From: Trichobilharzia szidati
Lineage: Eukaryota; Platyhelminthes; Trematoda; Strigeidida; Schistosomatidae
Direction: 5' to 3'
Assembly (NCBI GenBank): GCA_944472155.2
Contig: OX235272.1
Location: forward strand, 9,222,354-9,286,353
Length of the DNA stretch: 64,000 bases
In this document: one piece after another, positions 41,581 through 52,965 of the stretch
How positions within the stretch are numbered: position 1 is the stretch's first letter
Layout: every line of letters begins with the position of its first letter
The notes under the pieces: model-generated
Databases searched by the model: none
What the model was told of the DNA's origin: nothing
Seen by the model: only the letters and a program-made list of their open reading frames with translations
Program-made: the position numbers and the translations under genes

Positions 41581-42213
41581 AATTTCGTCGCTACATCCAT
41601 ATCAATCCTAGAAACCACTGTACTATGGAATTTTCTTGAGATATTATGAGATTGAAGTAGAACTAGACCAAACCTACGAAACCAACTGCCTTAAATCCTT
41701 TCATACCTAAATCATCACTTCATATTCCTTGATTGTCAGCTTGTAAGTAAGCGATATAATGTCCCTAGGCCACCCCCACTTCACGCCGTCAAAAAACATC
41801 CTCCCAGCCGTAAAATATTTCTTAAAAAGTAATAAATAATCAGAAAATAGATCAAAATATGATCATGTTTTCGTGTATATTTGAACTGTATTTTCCCAGG
41901 ATAAAAAGGAAATATTACGACTACATTACAAGGATTTGCACACGTCATCCTGCAGATATGTGCGTGCATGTGTATGTGTGTGTGTATTGACTTAGGGTAA
42001 TCGTTTAAGCACCTTTTGACAAATATATCAATAAAATCTGTTGAAGATTTTTTTAATTTATTACTTAAGATGGTCATAAAATATGTTAGAGATTATGATT
42101 TAAGTCATAATAATAATAAATGAGTGCGGCTGCTCGTAATTATGAGTTTGTACGTGTTTGTGTGTGTTTATGTGTGTGTGTGTTTGTGTGTATAAGAGGA
42201 GAAACTAATAACG
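41581..42213. other. No gene seen
   Basis: AT-rich sequence with GT-rich stretches near 41960-41985 and 42145-42190. Confidence 0.5.
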
Positions 42214-42778
42214 CGACCCCTAGCCAATGTCTTCGGCGAGTATTTGTCCTCACATCCGATCTGCTGCCCCCTACTGGTCACGACTTCTCACTAGAAACCC
42301 AGGTAACTACCGACCTGAATAGGGCAAGTCGCTAGTGAGCACCTCATTGATATTCAAGTGTTGGTTTGTAGGGATTTGATTAATTGGTTACAGGATTTCA
42401 TCATGAGCTGACATTGGTTAAAGAACCACTGGAAAACCTGGGAGTACTGAACAGCTGTTTCGTCCTAGTTTGGGACTCTTCATCAGTACGCACCCACCGG
42501 GATTCAAACCCAGGACCTTCTGGTTACAAGACGAGTTAGGTAGGTAGGTAGTTACCTGGGGTTCTAGTGAGAAGTCATGACAAGTAGGGTGCAGCAGGTC
42601 GGGTGTGAGGACAAATACTCGCCGAAGATATTGGCTAGGGGTCGCGCTATGTCCTGAATTGGCAGAAGTTAGAATTCATGGACCATTGGATCGGGTCCCA
42701 GTGGCTTAATGGTATACGAGCTCGCCTTGTAACCAGAAGGTCCTGGGTTCGAAACCCGGCGGTGGATGCGTACTACTG
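42214..42778 (-). mobile_element. SINE beta pieces forming a foldback, cut by PLE-A
   Basis: 42214-42340 is the inverted 5' head (GCGACCCCTAGCCAATGTC). 42348-42530 is a minus beta with tail TTCAAGTGTTGGTTTGTAGG and a ribozyme that differs from consensus by C3 to A (AUGAAGA) and triplet GUU, with stem I GUACUG/CAGUAC intact. 42550-42778 is plus-type head and tRNA-like part: GGGGTCGCGC, A-box CCCAGTGGCTTAATGGTATA, exact B-box GGTTCGAAACC (42747-42757). It stops at TACTACTGC, where PLE-A sequence begins. Confidence 0.75.
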
Positions 42779-42797
42779 CATAATTGTATAAGTTGTT

Positions 42798-43957
42798 TGA
42801 AAAAAATTTGGGCATCGAGTATATGATATTCATTATTGATGAAAGTTTTTTTGTATTTCCCAATGAATGAAAAACAAAAGGATATAGTCGTTTTTCGCTA
42901 TTTAAGTGCTAATATCACAGCCCGTTAGTGCAAGGGTATTTAGTTGTCTCACTCTCTGATGTTAACAGATGAGAAGAAAACAGGAGGAGAAAAAAATATC
43001 AAACATTACTGAGACTCTCAAGCAGAATAACCATCCAAAGAACTTCATCGACAAAATCAACATCAACATTAAATATGGTTGAAAACACGTATTCCAAAGG
43101 CATAGATAGGCCTCAATAGTTGTCATTCCATATAGATCAGAGACGTCAGACAATATCATAAGAGTAGTCAGTAAGCACGACACCAGAGTTTTCTTCAAAA
43201 CATCAGACACACTACGAAACAACCTTGTCCAAATAAAAGACTAAATCCGTAAATATTTTCTATCTAATTGTGTCCATAAAATAAAATGCTTGGAATATGA
43301 TGTGATATACATCGGACATACATCTCGAGAAATTGAAATCAGAATAAATGAACACCGTAGAACATCTGTTCGACCACTGAGAAATCCAGTTGAACTAGAA
43401 AAACTTGAAAAATCATCAGCCATAGCTCGTCTACACGCTACGGAATCAGGCCACAAAATTGATTTTGACAATATGGAAATAATCCAGAAAAACTTCAGAA
43501 ATCACAAACAGCGTCTAACATCATCAGAAGCACTTCATATCAAGTGGAATCCAAATTGTCTGAATAGGAATGATGGACTGATACAGAATTTGACCTGGTT
43601 ACAACACCTCCCTCCCCTCCCCCATGAAGTGACAAAATCAACACGAATGTGATAAGCAATTTCATTATGTAAACACATGCTGCTTTTATAGTTTTACACA
43701 CTTATCAAATCCAACAATCTACACCTGCTTTTGTTATCTTTACCGATTGGCCGACTTGACAACACAAAAATGCTCCCATGCTGAGGAACGATGATTAAGT
43801 TGTTATATATAAGCTAAGTGGATTTTGTAAATTCTGGTTTAATACTACCACTTTGATAAAGCTATTAGCAACAGAATTAAATAGCGAAACGTCAGTAAAA
43901 ACCACAACAGTATCGTTTTGTTTTTCATTCATTCATTGGGAAATGCAAAAAACCTCC
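42798..43957 (+). mobile_element. PLE-A with inverted ends, GIY-YIG nuclease and 10-bp flanking repeat
   Basis: ATAAGTTGTT at 42788-42797 and 43958-43967 may be the target duplication. Inside it, 42841-42890 and about 43906-43956 are inverted copies of each other (AATGAATGAAAAACAAAAGG against its complement). The interior, in frame except for single stops, encodes the linker (ETLKQNNHPKNFIDKI, IVVIPYRSETSDNIIRVV), VFFKTSDTLRNNLVQIKD, SNCVHKIKCLEYDVIYIGHT (GIY-YIG with cysteines) and SREIEIRINEHRR, then SSAIARLHATESGHKIDFD (open 43290-43652). The 3' end has GCTATT...AATAGCGAAACGTC. There is no RT. The nuclease frame is the best kept among the PLEs here. Confidence 0.8.
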
Positions 43958-43967
43958 ATAAGTTGTT

Positions 43968-44818
43968 ATTTATAGTTTCTCTGTTACTCTAAAGTGTTTC
44001 TATTTATTCAACTTGTCTACTATTGTAGAGATAAAATGGTTTGGGTTGAAAGGGAGGTGGGGGGGTGAGTATCGCCATTTTATTCGGTGAAATTAACTCT
44101 TATGCACGCAAACGCACATACAATGTACAACTATGACTTTCTATGAGTGTATGTATGTGTGTGTGCATATATGTCTATACAAACCAGAGTACATTTTGGC
44201 TTCATTTCACATGTAATAATAACCATAAAAATAACAACAACAATAATAATTGTAATAGCAACAATCGAGTAAATAAAAACAAAGCATACATTTTGAGATA
44301 TATTAGAAAATCCCTCGATTTTTTCCTAGTTTCTGTGTGAAAATTTTGTTTTATAGACCAAATGTGATCATAAATTTACTCAACTCTTAACTAACTGTGG
44401 TCATTATTACAGAATGTGTGTGCAAGAGTGCACGCTTGTTTGTGTGAGTGTGCGCAAGCATGTATTTTCTTGAATAAACAAATAGACAGACAACACAAGC
44501 GAGAAAACACATAAGCAACCGCACACACACACAGACAGACAGACACACAAAGCACAAGAATAATGACAACGACAATAGCAACAGCACCAATAATCACAAG
44601 GAGACAAACTCCTCACTCAACAGCCGTTGAACAATGACAATTGGAAAGCATTATAATTAGCATAAAATACGCATAAGTCATACAAGTAAGGGATTAAAAC
44701 ATACTACCACTACTACTACTAATGACAGTAATAATAGTAGTAGTATAGAAGAGCCAAAAACGAAATAGTCGTACATACACAGACAGTGAATAGCTTTATT
44801 TAAAGAAGGCGAAACGAT

Positions 44819-44855
<37 letters not shown>

Positions 44856-45162
44856 CATAGGATTGTGGTCAACAATGACAGTTGTTGTTGTTCTTCGCGT
44901 CGTCCTTACTCCTTCCTTCTACTACTAACACTACTAATATTACAACTACAAGCTGCTAGGATGGAATCGTAAATTTTATTTTACAAAAATGAGAAATTCT
45001 CAAAGATTTTTTAGGGAGTTTACTCTAGATTCAAATTGGGGAACAACAGCAATGATGCATACTACTTATGAATATGCAATATAAGTAGGAATGTTAATAA
45101 ACAATAAAAATATTTTTTTAAATATATAAATAAGCATGACAAGAGATAGACGGATATAAAGA
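43968..45162. other. No gene seen; microsatellite-rich
   Basis: Contains a GT patch near 44150-44165, AAC/AAT runs near 44215-44265, CA tracts near 44520-44550 and a TA tract (44822-44850). Open frames on the minus strand are repeat translations. Confidence 0.55.
44822..44850. repeat. TA microsatellite
   Basis: Pure TA dinucleotides, about 14 units. Confidence 0.9.
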
Positions 45163-46115
45163 TAAAACTTGGGCACTGTGTAGAGCATAACTTCATTATG
45201 GATACAATTTTATTTTGACAAAATCAAATAAAGATGGGGACATTTGAGACTCTAAATGTAGGATTCTTAATAAAGCAGGAATTAGGGTGGCATTTGAACG
45301 TACAAACTCACTCAGGTAGGACAAGCTCTGTAGGCAAAAAGACCCGGTGGACCCAATTAAGCAAAATAATATAATTTACAAAATACCCTGCAATGACTGT
45401 GAAATCAACTACATAGGTCAAACTAGTAGGTCAGGGGTAATCAGATTGTCGGAACATAAGAATTTAGCTAAGGTAAGAATGGTTGACCCCGTGAAGATAA
45501 GTAATTCAGAAAAAAGCTCAGCAATTGCAATGCATGCATTAACACACAACCACACAATACGGTGGGACAGGTTTAAGATTCTAAGAAGTAATCTTTGTAG
45601 GTGGAGAGAGAGATTGATTGCTGAATACTGCCTGGTTCATTGAGTCTACACCCAACACATGCAACAGAAATGACTCAATGCAAATACCAGAGATATGCAT
45701 GGAAGATATTATTACCACCAGTCAGTCAAATCAGAGGCGGATAATAAATAATCTCAAAATTCTGTTTCAATTCAAACACATCACAACATTCTAACAAGTA
45801 ACTTACTATGACTATGAAAACACTCATCTTATTTCCCATCTGATTGCATTTGACTGATAACATTAATTAGTTATTATTTCTGAATGGACTTTATCTTATA
45901 TTGATTTTATTCCTCAAATGTCTAATCGCATCAATTTTTGCTCATGCATGTAAATGAAGCAAGAAAGTTGTATGAGTGAGTGGTGCCTTAATATGATTAT
46001 GAACAGTAGTAATAAATTGTGCTCGAAATGTGGTCATCAGTAAATATTACTTACTGTATAACAACACTGTGAGGCTTTATCAAAATTAAATTTTATTCAT
46101 AATGGAGTTACGCTA
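45163..46115 (+). mobile_element. PLE-B with GIY-YIG ORF and inverted terminus
   Basis: The left end (AAAACTTGGGCACTGTG, 45165-45181) is an inverted copy of the common PLE right terminus, and the linker follows directly. The open frame from 45347 encodes IIYKIPCNDCEINYIGQTSR, SGVIRLSEHKNLAKVRMVD, SSAIAMHALTHNHTIRWDRF and LCRWRERLIAEYCLVH. This is a complete-looking GIY-YIG domain with C-x2-C, the Y-IG motif, the arginine and His residues. The 3' end has GTGCTCGAAATGTGGTCATC and CACTGTGAGGCTTTATC. The RT is missing. Confidence 0.8.
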
Positions 46116-46865
46116 GACGGCGTTGTTGCGATTAATTCATGTGAAAATATTTATTCTATAGTTATAAAAATATAATAAAATATAAACCACCTTAAGGGTA
46201 GGAAACAGTGTCACTAGTGACTTCCGCAGTATCTTTGAATCACTGAGTTATCTCATTCCATATAGATTTAAGTCATACATACCCTGAATGGCTATGCTTA
46301 ATATATATAGATTTTCTCGTTAGATATTTGACACTGAATTATGAACTGGTAAAATTTTTATGAGATATTTATTTAAAAGACGTCTGCAGCCAGTAAATCA
46401 CTGAAGGCGTCTACACTTTACAAAATCTCAGTGTTGCTAAGACTGCAATTCACGGGGGGAGATGATGTTAAGAGTGCAATTATATCACAACATCTGAGAA
46501 GGGCGCTAAAAAGGACTTTTAAAGTAGGTTAGTTACGCTTTTTATTCTCTAGCCAACCAATAATCAATTAAAGAAATACTGCCCTGTTTCGCCTCTTCCT
46601 CATGCAGAGATAGTTACATTGGGCATACGATCAGATAAGTTCAGAAGATATACGCGTGATAAATATATGAGGCAGTAGAAATTAATTAGATGAATTACAG
46701 AATCTTTTAAAGACTATTACATAACTGATTTGGTAATAAAAATTGTAAGTTGGATCACATATATGAGATATCAAAAACCAGAACTGCAATTTTAACGATA
46801 TGAATAATGAAAGCGAAGATAAAGTGAAATGGATTTATATGCAAGATAATAATCTGAAGTATGTC
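46116..46865. other. No gene seen
   Basis: AT-rich unique-looking sequence. Confidence 0.5.
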
Positions 46866-46869
46866 ATAT

Positions 46870-47152
46870 TGTTACGTGTACTACTGATAAGACTTATTAG
46901 TAGTGTATAAAGGGATGTTCATCGGTATAAGTACATAGAAATAGCAGGGAGATAGATTTGATGTCAGAGAAAACAAGTGACACAGCATTGAGGAGATACA
47001 TGGGAGACAAGGTGAAAGGAACACAAAGAAACACAGTATGAAGCAGGAAGGCCAGAAGTAGCACGACAACAGGAAAGATCTGTGCAAACGGTGCATTGAA
47101 GATATGGTGTACATAATTTTGCTATCAAGAGATATGACATAGCGTCGTTGCA
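46870..47152 (-). mobile_element. Possible solo LTR, second copy of the 22320 repeat
   Basis: The minus strand begins TGCAACGACGC and ends GTAACA, and aligns throughout with 22320-22616 (TCTCTTGATAGCAAAATTAT, TTTCTTTGTGTTCCTTTCAC, TTATCAGTAGTACACG). Direct flanking repeats are not obvious at this copy. Function unknown; see the other copy. Confidence 0.4.
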
Positions 47153-47539
47153 TACGCAGAGAGAACCAATTCTTTACATTTTATTTCTTCATTTCCTTCA
47201 AGAATTGCTCAGCGTTTCGTTGAAAGCTGATTCCGTATGCGCGCCAGTTCACGTAGTGATCATCTGGTATAACTACTCAATTAGAACAATGAGAAATGCT
47301 GAAGATTTTAAACATTTTTGGTGAAGGGAAACTCTGCTGGCCCAATAGTTTAAGCAGGCCACCATAAAAATCCAAGTGAGATACGTACTATAGGACTGAT
47401 CCTTAGAGGTACTATATCCTTAAGTTCCAATACAAATATATGACCTGAACAGGCATGAATAGGAGTTTTTGTAGAATGGATGGATTATATGATGAATTGA
47501 CAGAAATGGCATAGACACAGAGAGAGAATTAATACTAAG
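47153..47539. other. No gene seen
   Basis: Unique-looking sequence. Confidence 0.5.
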
Positions 47540-47985
47540 AAATCATGATGGTGGGGTGCCACCGACAATTATACATCTCATTCAACAGTTGTAGGACAAT
47601 GCTGCATGCCAAGTAATCCACAACGGGAAACTTACGGAATCCTTCGAAGTGAAGACAGGAGTAAGACAAACTGGCTGCCTGCTGTCTCCAATGATTTCCT
47701 TGATTGCGGTAGACTGGATAATGCGATAGACAGACAGCGGCGGGCAACGAGGAGACAGGCATAAAATGGACCCACACAAAAAGCTTGCAGGATACGGATT
47801 TCGTCAGTGATATATGTCTGATTTCACACAAACTGGAAGATATACAAGTTAAAAGCAACAAGTTGGCAGAAGAAGCATCACAGATAGGACTTCACTTCAG
47901 GTTAACACAGAGAAAACAGAGGTGTTGATGAAGATTCCTGGCCAACACAAACAGACAACAACCAGCATAAACAGGAGAGAGAATA
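47540..47985 (+). mobile_element. RTE-2 LINE, RT palm fragment
   Basis: AATCCACAACGGGAAACTTA (NGKLTESF position), GGAGTAAGACAAACTGGCTG (GVRQ), a short ACAG run at 47730-47737, DTDFVSDICLISHKLEDI-type coding (47795-47845) where the catalytic DD is reduced to a single D, and SNKLAEEASQIGLHF. Very close to the 15055 copy but without its tetranucleotide expansions. The 3' end is missing. Confidence 0.75.
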
Positions 47986-48803
47986 ATTACTAAGCAATCA
48001 TGATGGTACGAAGATCAAGCCAGACTGGAATTGCAATAAATAAACACCATGTACCAGGTCACTATAAGCCATATCACTTCTTTAAAGTTCATCACCCAAA
48101 GACATCTTCTTTTGCTTACTGAACAGAACAAAAGTTGGACATTGAATATTCTTGTATTTAACATTAAGTCACCATGGTAACGTTAAGATTCTCTAGGATA
48201 TATATATATATATATATATGTAAATCCAGTTGACGAATTTAAGGCAGAAAAGGAAAAGCCTTCTGCAAAAATTGAATTTGCAGCTGCCATCTGTATCCCA
48301 GTGATACTTGATAGTGAGTGACCAGTTTTCACCCACATACCCCTTCATGTACACAGATTAACTTGTACAGGATCAATGGATTACATAATCATTGCATGTA
48401 TGTAGTTGCTAAGGTGGTTGAATTTTTAAATAGGAATAGTAAATTAAAATAAAATAAATAAAATTATTGATTGGTTACTAGGATGTAACCAATGCCATGC
48501 GTCTAGTTCTTAGTGTTGGTGCTATGACTGGATTCTGTTACAGGTGGATGGCGAAAGTATGCGACTCAGCAACGCGATGATTGGAGGTAACTGTCAAGAA
48601 GCCCAGGAACTATGACTCGTGTTTGTTAGTACTTGTAAGCAAGACGTATTTGTGATCTCAAAGGATCTAGCGTCTTACCTCCTGCCTCAGAGATACAGAC
48701 ATATGTGATCCAGGGCTACAGTCAGACGGATTACGCTTAAGCTTCTCGGGTCAGATGACTAATTTATTCAGTGAAACGTCTAAGTTGCATATATAACAAA
48801 CAC
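47986..48803. other. No gene seen; TA repeat
   Basis: Contains TA dinucleotides at 48199-48219; otherwise unique-looking. Confidence 0.5.
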
Positions 48804-48814
48804 TGTTTGTAATG

Positions 48815-49449
48815 GTATTGGATAGTTGGAGGCAATCGGCAACAAGGAGCCTTGGACCTAGGTTTCGTGCTAGCTGGTACTCACCAGTCAGTCAGCAAGG
48901 TGTGGCTGCAACCACCTTGAAGGAACTCATATCCCTTCTGAGATTCGAACCCGTGTCATCCAGTTGTGCAGTCAGAGGGACATCACCACTACACTATTCG
49001 GACTCACGACTGACCTCCTGTAGAACTGTATTGGATATTTCTGATTGGACACTACTCAGTGACCAGTGTAATGTGTCTATTCCTTGGTGTTTGGTGCAGA
49101 GTGAATTATATGTAAAGTCAAGTTTGCAATGTGGCCACCATGCCACTAGGTGGCTCGCCATCACGATGCACTATGAACTGTTGGTATTACATGGGACATG
49201 AGTTCCTTCAAGGTTGAAGATACTCCTTGCTGATTGGTGAGTGCCAACTAGCACAAAGCCTAGTTACAACCAAGGCTTCCCGTGGCCGAATGCCTCCAAC
49301 CATATAATATCAAGCATTCAAAGTGCACTGTGATGACGAGCCACCTAGTGGCATGGTAGCCGCATTGCAAACCTCACTGACTGATAGAATTCAGTCTGCA
49401 CCAAAGAAAGGACTAGACACATTACACACACTAGTGTACAATTGGAAAT
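48815..49449 (-). mobile_element. SINE gamma composite (minus/plus/minus) with 11-bp target duplication
   Basis: Flanked by TGTTTGTAATG at 48804-48814 and 49450-49460. Block 1 (48815 to about 49055, minus) starts with the 3' tail and includes a ribozyme region with CACGAAACCTAGGTCCAAGG on the minus strand, where GAAA is intact but CUGANGA is split by CTGA duplications. A B-box GGTTCGAATCTC follows. Block 2 (about 49065-49317, plus) is a full-length inverted gamma copy with a mutated ribozyme. Block 3 (about 49318-49435, minus) carries the gamma 5' part. Either a plus copy inserted into a minus copy, or the strands were switched during insertion. Confidence 0.75.
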
Positions 49450-49460
49450 TGTTTGTAATG

Positions 49461-49601
49461 CGGAATTCCCTTTGTAGACAAATAGGAACCTAATTCAAAT
49501 TATTTCAGTCATGTAAACTAGATTTATATCAGTGACAATGAAAAACTGAAATCACGTAGAAAAAAAACTGTATAACGACACCCTGGAAACAGTCACTTGT
49601 A
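49461..49601. other. Spacer, nothing recognised
   Basis: Short AT-rich stretch. Confidence 0.5.
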
Positions 49602-50440
49602 AAAATAAAATAAATAATGATAGTAGTGATAGTGATAATAATAATGATATTAATGACGACATGCATGTCAAATATGCGCAAGACAACAACAACAATAAGG
49701 AATCTAAATCATCAGTAGTAATTCCATACAAGGAAGGAACCTTGGAAACCTTACGCAGAATTCTTAACACTGCTGGCAGGAATAAAAGTGGCTGGCATTC
49801 ACACCACCCACAAACTCAATTACAAACAAGCTTTGTCGGTTAAAGGATCAATCCTGTGGAACCTTTAAAACAAAACAATTTAGTTTATCTAATACCCTGC
49901 CTGCAATGATTGTCAGGTCAAATACATGGGTCAAACTAGTAGAACAGGGGCAGTCAGACTAGCTGAACATAAAAACCTAGCAAAATCTAGATTGGTTGAT
50001 CCGAATAAGATAAGGAATCTAAAGAATAGTTCAGCTTTAGCACTACATGCAGTTACACACAACCATAGAATAGGATGGGATAGGATGACAGTTTCAAAAT
50101 CTAATGTAGCAGCAGGGTGAAGGGAGAGATTGATAACAGAAGGTTTGTTTATCGAATCAACTGCAAATACGTGTAATAGTAGTGATTCAACACCTCTCCA
50201 TTTGGACATCTGGAAAATTCTACTGCCTCAACGACGACAAATAGGAGAGGACAAAGAAGACTATAAAACTCAAGTTTTAAAGTCGTGTGATTATAACTGG
50301 TGAAATGATTATGAACAATAATATATTGTGTTCGAAACTGTGTCATCCAGTAAATAATAATACTGTTTCACTGTGTGAGTGATACATCTAATAAACAAAC
50401 TAATATGGAATTAATTACTGTCACAATGCCCAAGTTTTAC
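49602..50440 (+). mobile_element. PLE-C: linker, GIY-YIG and 3' end
   Basis: Plus copy starting within the AAT/GAT-repeat linker. One frame gives NNNKESKSSVVIPYKEGTLE, TLRRILNTAG; after frameshifts another gives MGQTSRTGAVRLAEHKNLAK, SRLVDPNKIRNLKNSSALAL, HAVTHNHRIGWDRM. The GIY tyrosine is present as part of KYMGQT. The 3' end (ATTATGAACAATAATATATT then GTGTTCGAAACTGTGTCATC) closes with GTCACAATGCCCAAGTTTTA. Truncated 5' inside the linker. Same lineage as 30972-32084. Confidence 0.75.
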
Positions 50441-50446
50441 ATATAT

Positions 50447-50672
50447 TTCAAGTATTGGTTTGGTAGGGATTTTGTTTCATTGCATGGAGGATTTCATCAT
50501 GAGCTGACATCAGTTAGAGGACCACTGGAAAACCTGGGAGTACTGGACAGCTGTTTCGTTCTAGGTTCGGATCCCGGTGGGCGCGTACTGCTGAAAAGTC
50601 CCAAACTAGGACGAAACAGCTGTCCAGTGGTTCTCTAACTGATGTCAGCTCATGATGAAATCCTCCATGCAA
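50447..50672 (-). mobile_element. SINE beta foldback at the end of PLE-C, 12-bp target duplication
   Basis: TTTTACATATAT at 50435-50446 and 50673-50684. The tail TTCAAGTATTGGTTTGGTAG is at the left. Arms about 50478-50570 and 50590-50672 pair with one mismatch apart from a 16-nt piece (AAAACCTGGGAGTACT) present only in the left arm. The loop holds the B-box region (GGTTCGGATCCC). The right arm carries a ribozyme with CUGAAAA for CUGANGA, GUCC/GGAC, GAAA, ACAGCUGU and C. The insertion lies in the PLE-C terminus, so it is younger than that element. Confidence 0.85.
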
Positions 50673-50684
50673 TTTTACATATAT

Positions 50685-51100
50685 ATTAAAACAGTCACAT
50701 GACCTTGCAATTCAACTATTCCGTTAAGGATCACATCTAGGACTAACAGATCTTGTAGCGGCCTAAGCTACCGAAATTCTCCATCACTGCATACTGCACA
50801 TCATTTCTCTTGTTCAGTTTGCTTTAATTTATTCAAATATGACCTCTAATGATATTTTCTACTCTCGTGAGAACCTGCTGATTCGTAAGATTATATTGAA
50901 CTTAAGATAAGGTAAAATCGTGGGTGTACAAACTGCATATTTTATGTCTTTGAGTCTCAAAATGTAATTCTGCACCTTCTTTAAATTGACTTTCAACTAA
51001 ATGTCATGCATTTCTCGAAGAGGACACTCCAGGTCAAACAGCATTGTGTCAAACGATCTGCTGTCAATTACTATTTTACTCGAACACCTTGGATGAAGAC
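50685..51100. other. No gene seen
   Basis: Unique-looking sequence. Confidence 0.5.
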
Positions 51101-51112
51101 AGAATATATATT

Positions 51113-51551
51113 CGGTCGCTCGGTTTTCGACATAGAACTTTGCACATATGTGCGACAGTTCAAGTCGCCACACTCCCCACATGTAGCACACAAAGCAAGA
51201 GAAGAAAGTAGAAGAAATGCATAATAGAGACAGTAAACAGAGGTGTGAGACAAAGGAATAGTAATAACGAAGAACAAAACAATTTCATTGGGAATCATAA
51301 GTCACAAGGAGTGGATGCATCTGCGCCTTCACTGAGAACGATTTTGAGCCATGTCACCAATTGATTCCAAACATAGGTTTTTACCGTCCCGAGGACCCCA
51401 ACCAGTCAGGAAGTCTACACCTTCCTACGTGGCTTAGACTAACTGTTGTGGATTTCATTGACTGGTGCCATGTTTTGGTTTGACCACCGCTAGCTTTTTT
51501 CAAGCCTGACCCTATATCATCTAACATTGCCCGTCGAGGAAGGCGATGACT
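51113..51551 (-). mobile_element. RTE-1 LINE, 3' end with perfect 12-bp target duplication
   Basis: AGAATATATATT at 51101-51112 and 51552-51563 bound a 439-bp minus insertion. The tail is a short CGAG/ACCG-like repeat (GGTCGCTCGG on plus), followed by the 3' UTR and the last codons: SSRRAM-like, LDDIGSGLKKASGGQTKTW, HQSMKSTTVSLSHVGRCRL. Truncated 5' within the RLPRRAM region. Confidence 0.85.
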
Positions 51552-51563
51552 AGAATATATATT

Positions 51564-52649
51564 ATGCAGTAAATTACGTTGAAAACTTTGTGCATAATAT
51601 GAAAAGTGTTCAAAATGAATATAATGATATTGTCAAAATGTTACTACTACTACTACTAATGTCTTTATTCCCGACAGTAGTATTTGTAAAATGTACAGAA
51701 TTTTCAGAAGAGTTTATTGCATGATATTTTCCCTTTGTACAATATCTTCAAGTAAAATATTAATTCACTGACAGTTTATCCTTCCTGTGACACAATGCTC
51801 CCTTAGCTGAAGCACAAACTATCCCATTATTATGTGTACCTGCTTTGTCTCCTTCCTTCAAGAAATCCATGATATCTACTTGAAAGCCAATTGTAAGATG
51901 TTTAGAAGTACATTTTGAAACTCAAGGATAGAAGTGAAGAACAGTTATCTCTTCTGTTGTATTGGAACACTTTGCCACTCATACAATCAGGCCATTCCTC
52001 AAGTTTAGTAGAAACTTGAGAATCAGACAGAGGCTTAGAAACATTTTAAATACACACAAGAGTAGATAATACCATTAGAGGTCTTACGTATCGTAACTGA
52101 CTAAAACAAACCGAAAGAGAGGAAATATATGGAATGGCGAGAGGGCATATTTTCGGCAGCCCAAGTTTTAAGCAGGGTTCATTTAGCATATTATGTTTAA
52201 TAATAAACAAAGATGAGTTATTGACTTTCAGATCATAGATCCACGGGGATTTCGCTTAATTTCAATGTCGATTCGTCAAGAACTGACATATTAGTTGTTT
52301 TTTCCTGGTTTGGGACTCTTCAGGAGAATGCATCCAAAACCTTCAGAGTGTGAGGCTAGCTCATCGGCCATTAAACCCCTTGGAGCTGAATTTTAATGGC
52401 CCAAGTGATACAGTAATACCGGCAGCCACCTTAACACCAATGAACTGGGGAGAGTGGTTGATATTTAGACTGTTAGTTTTGTAGACATTTAAATTTCTTT
52501 TCAGTGACGATTTCTTCAGTAAACAAACAGATCATTTGCACAAACTAGATTGAGACATAGATGTCCAGTATTCTCCGATATTCGGCAATTCTCTAACTGA
52601 TAGTCTCGTTCATGAAGAAGTGGACATTGGATCACTACATACTATCCTT
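51564..52649. other. No gene seen; beta remnant
   Basis: ACT repeats near 51640-51655; a minus-type beta remnant at about 52285-52350 (TTTTTCCTGGTTTGGGACTC, TTCAGGAGAATGCATCC). No coding signal. Confidence 0.45.
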
Positions 52650-52965
52650 TGAAAAGAAATTCCCATCATTACTGCTGTTATGGAGATGGATTGACTGGCC
52701 ATACTCTGAGAAAACAAACCATCATCAAGTGCCACCCATCACTCGAGTGGTACCCGAATGGGAAGCGGTGAGTCAGTTGGTCTTCAGTGTTAGGGTGAGA
52801 TGGAGGAAGAGGTCATGTGAAGAGGAGATGAAAGCATGCGGGCAGATTTGGAACCAGGTGATGAAAACGTTGGCAGAGAACCGAACGTAATGGCGAGGTG
52901 TGGCTGAAGCCCTATGTTCCTCTAGGAATTAAAGGAAACAACAATATAATAATAATAATACTGCC
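52650..52965 (+). mobile_element. RTE-2 LINE 3' end
   Basis: The frame in part reads WRWIDWPYSEKTNHHQVPPI and VRVRWRKRSCEEEMKACGQI, then MKTLAENRT, the RTE-2 C-terminus. The 3' terminus GAAGCCCTATGTTCCTCTAG, GAATTAAAGGAAACAACAA and an AAT-repeat tail (52938-52960) follow. Strongly 5'-truncated. Confidence 0.8.

Noticed and set aside
44387..44616. Overlapping minus-strand Cys/Val/Leu-rich ORFs
   Set aside because: All three frames are open because of CA/GACA simple repeats; no start context, splice sites or domain.
48812..49201. 129-codon ORF
   Set aside because: It runs across gamma SINE blocks of opposite orientation and includes the B-box; open by chance.
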